This document shows positions 7,095 through 11,300 of a stretch of DNA of 11,300 nucleotides, in pieces. The stretch comes from CAYXUW01 sp964468375 (GTDB lineage: Bacteria; Planctomycetota; Phycisphaerae; Sedimentisphaerales; Anaerobacaceae). The notes below the pieces were generated by a model. It made no database searches. It was not told the origin of the DNA and was given only the letters and a program-made list of their open reading frames with translations. The position numbers were made by a program, and so were the translations under genes. Position 1 is the first letter of the stretch, and the number at the start of each line of letters is the position of its first letter. The stretch lies in assembly GCA_964468375.1 (NCBI GenBank), contig CAYXUW010000080.1:1-11300 (forward strand). The letters are read 5' to 3'.

Positions 7095-7222
7095 AAACAA
7101 ACCCAATTTTCCAAAAAGTCAAATGTTTATAACAGTATTGTAAATAACAAATTGCAGCGAAAAATGCTAATTGGACACTTGGTGAAAACAAACCCAAAAC
7201 AAAGCCAAACAAACCCAATTTT
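7095..7222. repeat. Degenerate short intergenic repeat, three copies of AAACAAACCCAA
   Basis: The 12-base word AAACAAACCCAA occurs at 7095-7106, 7186-7197 and 7207-7218. The first and third copies extend to an identical 16-mer ending in TTTT (7095-7110 and 7207-7222). Read in one plus-strand frame the last two copies give KTNPKQSQTNPI. I recall similar KTNP/KPN-type peptides scattered in non-coding parts of Phycisphaerae genomes, which suggests a dispersed repeat rather than a gene. That link is from memory and not tested here. Confidence 0.55.
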
Positions 7223-7228
7223 AAACTA

Positions 7229-8272
7229 TCATTGTTCTTCGAACAGTTCCGGCTGGCCGGCGGTGTCTTTGTGCTTGTGGTATTTGAGGTTTAAGTGTTT
7301 GCAGGCCTTTTGCGTGATTTCCCGGCCGCGTTTTGTCCGACGGAGGAAGCCGATTTGCAAAAGATACGGCTCTACTACATCTTCGAGTGTGTCGCGCTCT
7401 TCGCCGAGTGTGGCGGCGATGGCGTCGATGCCTGCGGGGCCGCCGTCGTAGGTATTAACCAGCGCTCGGAGGAAGGCGCGGTCCAGTTCGTCGAGGCCGA
7501 GCGCGTCAATCTGCTCCATCTTCAGGGAGTCCTCGACAATCTTGGCGGTGAGGGCGCCCTTGCCTTTTACCTGCGCATAGTCACGGACGCGCTTTAACAG
7601 GCGGTTGGCTACACGAGGTGCGCCGCGGGAGCGGGCGGCGATTAATTTGAGGGTATCGTCCTCGCAATGCAGGGACAGTAACCTGGCCGACCTTTCGAGG
7701 ATAGCCGTCAATTCGTCGGGGCTGTAAAAATCGAGATGATACAGCATACCGAACCGGCCGCGAAGAGGAGCGCTTAGCAGGCCTGCGCGGGTCGTTGCGC
7801 CGATAAGGGTAAAACGCTTCAGCGGGAAATTGATTGTCTTTGCGTGCAGGCCGCTATCGACGGTGAAGTCGACTCTGAACTCTTCCATCGCGGGGTAGAT
7901 GAATTCTTCGACGGGAGTGCTGAGGCGGTGAATCTCGTCGATGAATAGGACGTCGCCGGTGTTGATATTGCTAAGCAGGCCCATTACGTCGCCTGCTTTG
8001 GTCAGGGCGGGGCCGGAAGAGCAGCGGATTCGAGCGCCCATTTCGTTGGCCACGACGTTAGCGAGGGTCGTTTTGCCGAGGCCGGGCGGGCCGTAGAAAA
8101 GGATGTGCTCGAGGGGCTCGGCTCTTTTCTGCGCGGCTGCGATGGCGATGGCGAGCTTTTCCTTGACGCTGGGCTGGCCGACGCATTCGTCCAGAGACTT
8201 CGGGCGAAGCGAGATGTTAAAACTCTCGTCCGCTTCCAGAGACTGAGCGTTTATGACTCTATTTACCGCCAT
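7229..8272 (-). CDS. ruvB: Holliday junction branch migration ATPase RuvB
   Basis: RuvB is the hexameric AAA+ motor that drives branch migration of Holliday junctions with RuvA. The 347 residues match the family. Visible elements, numbered from ATG 8272, are the N-terminal SLRPKSLDECVGQ block, Walker A GPPGLGKT (61-68), Walker B with DEIH (112-115), sensor 1 GATTRAG (158-164), the arginine-finger region RGRFG (171-175), and the C-terminal winged helix with GGPAGIDAIAATLGEE and LLQIGFLRRTKRGR. The start is taken as ATG at 8272 because it overlaps the ruvA stop as TGATG, a usual coupling arrangement; a TTG one codon earlier (8275) is possible. All ATPase motifs are intact. It is the last gene of the minus-strand operon. 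Confidence 0.97.
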   Translation of the reverse strand: MAVNRVINAQSLEADESFNISLRPKSLDECVGQPSVKEKLAIAIAAAQKRAEPLEHILFYGPPGLGKTTLANVVANEMGARIRCSSGPALTKAGDVMGLLSNINTGDVLFIDEIHRLSTPVEEFIYPAMEEFRVDFTVDSGLHAKTINFPLKRFTLIGATTRAGLLSAPLRGRFGMLYHLDFYSPDELTAILERSARLLSLHCEDDTLKLIAARSRGAPRVANRLLKRVRDYAQVKGKGALTAKIVEDSLKMEQIDALGLDELDRAFLRALVNTYDGGPAGIDAIAATLGEERDTLEDVVEPYLLQIGFLRRTKRGREITQKACKHLNLKYHKHKDTAGQPELFEEQ

Positions 8273-8901
8273 CAAACTTCTATTCCCTGCTTTAATCTAT
8301 ATACCAAGGGTACAAGCTCCTCGGCTGAGTTGATATCGGGATGTTTCTGCGAGGCCAGCTCAATAAGCTCCATTGCCTCGATTCGTTTCTCGCCCCAGGC
8401 GATGAGAATTTCGAGGGCCTCCGCCTGGAACGCTTTGAACCCCGCCACCGCGGCTCTGGCTGATTCGGGGCCGGTCGCGAAGAGCTTGAGCTTGCCGCGC
8501 AGCTCAGCGATAATCTGCTGGGCCATTCTTTTTCCCACGCCGTCAAGCGACATTAAAATCTTGTCATCGCCGTCCTCTATTGCGGCGGCTATGGCAGCTA
8601 TGGGAATACTTAATGAGCGCAGGCCTTTTCTTATGCCTATGCCTTTGACGCTGGTGAACTTCGTGAAGAAGTCTCTTTCGCCGGAGTTGAGGAAACCAAT
8701 CATTCTGGGTATCAGGTTTCCGCCGCCGGGAGTGCCCTCGTAATATTCCATAGTGCAAAGCGCGATGTCAGAACCGATTTTGTCCGAAAGCGCGTTTACA
8801 CAATAGCCGGGCAGCATTACCTCATAGCTAATCGCACCGACCTGCACGAGTGCGGAGGCGCTGTCGAGCTTAACGAGTTTTCCTTCAATTCGAGCTATCA
8901 T
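8272..8901 (-). CDS. ruvA: Holliday junction DNA-binding protein RuvA
   Basis: RuvA forms tetramers that hold the Holliday junction in a square-planar form and recruit RuvB. The 209 residues are close to the usual 200. Domain I (1 to about 70) begins MIARIEGKLV and has the conserved YEVMLPG (26-32). Domain II carries two helix-hairpin-helix motifs, SVKGIGIRKGLRSL (84-97) and SLDGVGKRMAQQIIAEL (118-134). Domain III, which contacts RuvB, occupies roughly the last 50 residues after an Ala-rich linker. Two features differ from the E. coli protein: about seven extra residues in the loop that carries the acidic pin (EGTPGGGNLIPR, 55-66), and RKGLRSL where E. coli reads PKLALAI in the first hairpin motif. 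The ATG start overlaps the end of the upstream gene by 17 bases, and the stop overlaps the ruvB ATG. Confidence 0.95.
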   Translation of the reverse strand: MIARIEGKLVKLDSASALVQVGAISYEVMLPGYCVNALSDKIGSDIALCTMEYYEGTPGGGNLIPRMIGFLNSGERDFFTKFTSVKGIGIRKGLRSLSIPIAAIAAAIEDGDDKILMSLDGVGKRMAQQIIAELRGKLKLFATGPESARAAVAGFKAFQAEALEILIAWGEKRIEAMELIELASQKHPDINSAEELVPLVYRLKQGIEV

Positions 8902-9310
8902 CGAGCATCTCTTCGAGGATTTCCGCGGCGTCTCTGACCAGCGGCGAACAAATGGTTCTGAAAAGTCTTTGTTCGGTAGCTTTTCTCATTCCTTCTTCAG
9001 TCCGTATATCATAGCCAATCAGGGTTTGGCAATCCGTCGACTTATTCCTCTTACAAAACTTTTCGGCGAATTCGATAATCTCATCATAGGGTTTATCTTT
9101 TCCCTTTCCGAATTTCAATCCGAGAACCATAAAGGCGCCGGTAACAGCCCCGCAGGTGCTGCCGATACGCATTCCGCCGCCGAAACCGGATGCGATTTTG
9201 ACGGCCTGGTCAAACGGAACCCCAAGATCCTCAGCATAAGTCGAAAAAACGGCCTGCGAACAATTGAAGCCATCCTCGAAACATTCCACAGCTTTTTTCA
9301 CCTTACTCAC
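8885..9310 (-). CDS. C_GCAxxG_C_C family protein (putative redox protein, function unknown)
   Basis: This is a small cytoplasmic protein of 141 residues with no signal or membrane segment. It matches the C_GCAxxG_C_C family, named for its cysteine pattern: NCSQAVF with C17, SGFGGGMRIGSTCGAVTGA (41-59) with C53, then C86 and C94 in FCKRNKSTDC, and C121 near the C-terminal helix. C10 is an extra cysteine. The family is annotated as probable redox proteins on the basis of these cysteines, and its reaction is not known to me. GTG at 9310 is chosen because GGAG precedes it by 7 bases and it sits one base after the ruvC stop; longer in-frame versions would lie inside ruvC and add an unrelated N-terminus. 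The 3' end overlaps ruvA by 17 bases. Its place between ruvC and ruvA implies co-expression but does not prove a role in recombination. Confidence 0.85.
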   Translation of the reverse strand: MSKVKKAVECFEDGFNCSQAVFSTYAEDLGVPFDQAVKIASGFGGGMRIGSTCGAVTGAFMVLGLKFGKGKDKPYDEIIEFAEKFCKRNKSTDCQTLIGYDIRTEEGMRKATEQRLFRTICSPLVRDAAEILEEMLDDSSN

Positions 9311-9311
9311 T

Positions 9312-9797
9312 TTAAATCTCCAGCAACTGTCTCGAATTTGCACAGCACAGTGCAGCGGCCACCGCATCGGCAACGTCGGGCGGCTGGGGCAGGTCGGGCA
9401 GTCGCAGGATTGTCTGAATGGTTCTCTGCATCTGCTCCTTCGACGCCCTGCCGTTGCCGGTAATCGATTTTTTTATTTTCGTTGCGCTGAAGCTCCGGAC
9501 GGCGACGCCAGCGGCGGCACAGCTTTGGAGTATAACACCTCTTGCGTGTCCCATCAATATAGCCGTTTTGGGATGCGCGTAATGCGAATATAACTGCTCG
9601 ACCGCCACAACATCGGGGTCAAATTTTTTAAGAAGCGAATCGATGTCCTCGGCAATCTGATTCAACTTTGTCTCTATCGGCAAACTGCCGTCGGTGCGAA
9701 AGACGCCCGCTTCGGTCAGTTTGTCTTCGCCACCGTCCGTTTCCAAACAGGCGTATCCGCAAACCTGCAAACCCGGGTCGATACCGAGTATTCTCAT
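9312..9797 (-). CDS. ruvC: Crossover junction endodeoxyribonuclease RuvC
   Basis: RuvC is the dimeric Holliday-junction resolvase that cuts symmetrically across the junction after RuvAB migration. The 161 residues are a normal length. The four acidic catalytic residues are all recognisable: D7 in GIDPGLQVCGYA, E67 in VAVEQLY (64-70), and D141 and D144 in PDVADAVAAAL. The AHPKTAILMGHARGVIL segment (74-90) is the family's conserved helix region, and RSFSATKIKKSITGNGRASK (101-120) is the loop that contacts DNA. The start ATG overlaps the cysS stop as ATGA and is preceded by GGAGGAG. The gene that follows starts one base after its stop codon, and ruvA and ruvB complete the set downstream, so the whole resolvasome is encoded in one operon. 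Confidence 0.96.
   Translation of the reverse strand: MRILGIDPGLQVCGYACLETDGGEDKLTEAGVFRTDGSLPIETKLNQIAEDIDSLLKKFDPDVVAVEQLYSHYAHPKTAILMGHARGVILQSCAAAGVAVRSFSATKIKKSITGNGRASKEQMQRTIQTILRLPDLPQPPDVADAVAAALCCANSRQLLEI
9318..9321 (-). promoter_or_regulatory. Ribosome binding site for the GTG start of the C_GCAxxG_C_C gene
   Basis: Minus-strand GGAG, 7 bases before GTG at 9310, lies inside the last codons of ruvC. It decides the start over upstream in-frame candidates. Confidence 0.6.
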
Positions 9798-11275
9798 TTT
9801 CTCCTCCAGGTGGTAATCTCTCCTGGTTTATCCTCAAGGACAATGCCGATTTCATCGAGCTTGTCCCGGAGGGCATCGGCTGCCACAAAATCTTTTCTTT
9901 GTCGGGCGTTTCTACGCTGCTCGATAAAGACGTTTACGAGCTTGTCGAGCATTTCGGTATCGGCCCCGGCAACCCGAGGGTATTCGTCTTTGACTAGGCC
10001 GAGAACATCGCCTCCGAGCCAAGAGAATAAGATTTCAATTTCATTAAGGGTCTCTAAAGTTACCTCTTCTTTTTCAAGGACGGCATTTGCCAGCCGAACC
10101 AGCTCAAACATAACCGACAATGCGACAGAAGTATTGAGGTCGTCGTTCATTGCAGTTTCAAATTTTTTCCTCAACTCCTTCAACTGGCCGGTTACGGCAC
10201 CTTCGGTTTCGCCTTTGGGAGCCTGGGTCATTCGTTTCCGCACCGCACGAACCGTCTCGGTTATTTTTTCGTAGCCACTCTGGGCCGCGAAAAGCGCAGC
10301 ATCTGAAAAATCCAGCGGACTTCGATAATGGCTGTTCAAAATCAACTGCCTGATAGCCAGCGGGTCGTAGGCCCTTGTCAACCTTTCGTGGGAGCCGGAG
10401 AAGGCCTGCTTGAGAGTAATAAAATTATTCAGGCTCTTGCCCATTTTCTGGTTATCGACGGTAACCATATTGTTGTGCACCCAGTATTTGACGAATTGTT
10501 TACCGGCGGCGGCTTCGGCCTGGGCGATTTCGCAGTCGTGGTGCGGGAACTGGTTTTCTATTCCGCCTCCATGAATGTCGAACGGCTGGCCGAGGTATTT
10601 TGTGCTCATCACGGAGCATTCGAGATGCCAGCCGGGAAAGCCCATACCCCAAGGGCTGGGCCACTGCATAATATGGTTAGGCTCTGCTTTTTTCCAGAGA
10701 GCAAAATCGGCGGGACTTTTTTTATCCGGTGAGACTTCAACGCGTGCGCCGGCCTGCATTTCTTCTATATTTCTGCCGGAGAGCTTGCCATAGTCGGCAA
10801 ATTTGGAGATGTCGAAATATACCGAGCCGTTGACCTCGTAGGCGAAGCCCTTTTCCAAAAGTGTTTTTACCAACTCAATTTGTTCGATTATATGGCCGCT
10901 GGCCCGCGGGCTGATGTCAGGGCGAAGGCAGTTGAGTTTGTCCATATCCTCAAAGTAGCTGGCGGTATAGAACTCAGCCAATGCCATCGGATGAATCTTT
11001 TCTTTTCTCGCGGCCTCGGCGATTTTGTCATCGCCTTGGTCGGCGTCGTCGGTGAGATGGCCGACGTCGGTGATGTTCTGGACGTAAGTAACGTCATAGC
11101 CGAGATATTTTAAATATCGGACGAGGACGTCAAAGCTGACGTAGCTTTTTGCGTGTCCGAGATGGGCGTGGTCATAGACGGTCGGGCCGCAGACATAGAT
11201 TCCGACCTTTCCTTTTTTCAGAGGTTTAAATTCTTCTTTGTTTCTCGTCAGGGTGTTATAGAGATTAAATCCCAT
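9794..11275 (-). CDS. cysS: Cysteinyl-tRNA synthetase
   Basis: CysS is a class I aminoacyl-tRNA synthetase that charges tRNA-Cys in the cytoplasm. Numbered from ATG 11275 the product has 493 residues. The N-terminus has YNTLTRNKEEF and VCGPTVYDHAHLGH, which holds zinc ligand C29 and the HIGH-type motif HLGH (38-41). The other zinc ligands are C220 in GWHLECSVM and H245 and E249 in FPHHDCEIAQ. The KMSKS motif appears as KMGKS (277-281). The C-terminal anticodon-binding region has the usual LRDKLDEIGI (469-478) and GEITTWRR. It is longer than the E. coli enzyme (461), with an AFSGSHERLTRAYDPLAIR stretch after KMGKS that resembles Bacteroidota CysS from memory. An in-frame TTG at 11281 is an alternative start. 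Only 25 bases upstream are visible, with no clear ribosome site or promoter. The stop overlaps the ruvC ATG. Confidence 0.96.
   Translation of the reverse strand: MGFNLYNTLTRNKEEFKPLKKGKVGIYVCGPTVYDHAHLGHAKSYVSFDVLVRYLKYLGYDVTYVQNITDVGHLTDDADQGDDKIAEAARKEKIHPMALAEFYTASYFEDMDKLNCLRPDISPRASGHIIEQIELVKTLLEKGFAYEVNGSVYFDISKFADYGKLSGRNIEEMQAGARVEVSPDKKSPADFALWKKAEPNHIMQWPSPWGMGFPGWHLECSVMSTKYLGQPFDIHGGGIENQFPHHDCEIAQAEAAAGKQFVKYWVHNNMVTVDNQKMGKSLNNFITLKQAFSGSHERLTRAYDPLAIRQLILNSHYRSPLDFSDAALFAAQSGYEKITETVRAVRKRMTQAPKGETEGAVTGQLKELRKKFETAMNDDLNTSVALSVMFELVRLANAVLEKEEVTLETLNEIEILFSWLGGDVLGLVKDEYPRVAGADTEMLDKLVNVFIEQRRNARQRKDFVAADALRDKLDEIGIVLEDKPGEITTWRRK
9801..9807 (-). promoter_or_regulatory. Ribosome binding site of ruvC inside the end of cysS
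   Basis: Minus-strand GGAGGAG lies three bases before the ruvC ATG, within the last codons of cysS. It is the strongest Shine-Dalgarno sequence in the operon and suggests that ruvC can be initiated efficiently despite the overlap. Confidence 0.7.
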
Positions 11276-11300
11276 CTGCAAAACACTTTCGACTTAGCTC

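Larger units (their letters stand above)
6928..7228. other. Intergenic region between convergent operons, no gene supported
   Basis: This 301-base space separates the stop of the MscS-family gene from the stop of ruvB on the opposite strand. It is AT-rich in its right half. It contains a small palindrome (6968-6983), a GC-rich hairpin (7044-7064) and three copies of AAACAAACCCAA (7095-7222). Open frames on both strands extend across it, but none has a ribosome site or a recognisable protein, and their peptides are mostly translations of the repeat. No terminator with a clear U-run is seen for the plus-strand genes. Confidence 0.7.

Noticed and set aside
6964..7218. Minus-strand open frame of 84 codons in the intergenic region
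   Set aside because: Its first part is a translation of the AAACAAACCCAA repeat and its middle crosses the GC hairpin. There is no ribosome site, so it is more likely repeat sequence than a gene.
7152..7451. Plus-strand open frame running from the repeat into the 3' end of ruvB
   Set aside because: Most of it is antisense to ruvB, and the rest encodes only the repeat peptide.
9311..9373. A longer N-terminus for the C_GCAxxG_C_C protein, starting at 9373 inside ruvC
   Set aside because: The added residues are unlike the family, and the GTG at 9310 has a well-placed GGAG.

Overview
The window looks like an ordinary core-genome segment of a bacterium, most plausibly a planctomycete of the Phycisphaerae (Sedimentisphaerales-like) group. 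That assignment is an inference. It rests on the gene order, the Bacteroidota/Planctomycetota-like forms of CysS and YbeY, and an intergenic repeat that resembles the 'KTNP/KPN' repeats I remember from Phycisphaerae genomes. Base composition is roughly balanced. No rRNA, tRNA, CRISPR array, transposase or phage gene is visible.

Left half (2-6927, plus strand): the 3' end of cdsA (CDP-diacylglycerol synthase) is followed, with gaps of 1 to 33 bases, by phoH, a pgpH-type membrane HD phosphohydrolase, ybeY, a CNNM/CorC-type CBS protein and recO. This merges two familiar neighbourhoods: phoH-ybeY-corC of Proteobacteria (ybeZYX) and phoH-yqfF-ybeY-...-recO of Firmicutes. Likely themes are RNA/ribosome processing (PhoH, YbeY), turnover of a cyclic dinucleotide (PgpH), membrane lipid synthesis (CdsA) and recombination repair (RecO). 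After a 79-base gap that holds a possible promoter comes an MscS-family channel gene with a signal sequence and a long periplasmic coiled coil.

Middle (6928-7228): a 301-base space between convergent genes. I see no gene in it. It holds a GC-rich hairpin that could terminate the minus-strand operon, a small perfect palindrome, and three copies of a 12-base AAACAAACCCAA word.

Right half (7229-11275, minus strand, transcribed right to left): cysS - ruvC - a small cysteine-rich C_GCAxxG_C_C family protein - ruvA - ruvB. All four junctions overlap or nearly touch, so this is a tightly coupled operon. It encodes the complete RuvABC Holliday-junction system together with cysteinyl-tRNA synthetase and an uncharacterised putative redox protein.

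I found no convincing new biological system. The points worth a second look are variations on known proteins: a PgpH without the usual extracellular domain, a YbeY whose third zinc-ligand histidine is Asp, a CNNM protein that lacks the usual acidic residues of its membrane domain, a RuvA with an insertion at the acidic pin, the cysteine-rich gene inside the ruv operon, and the intergenic repeat.
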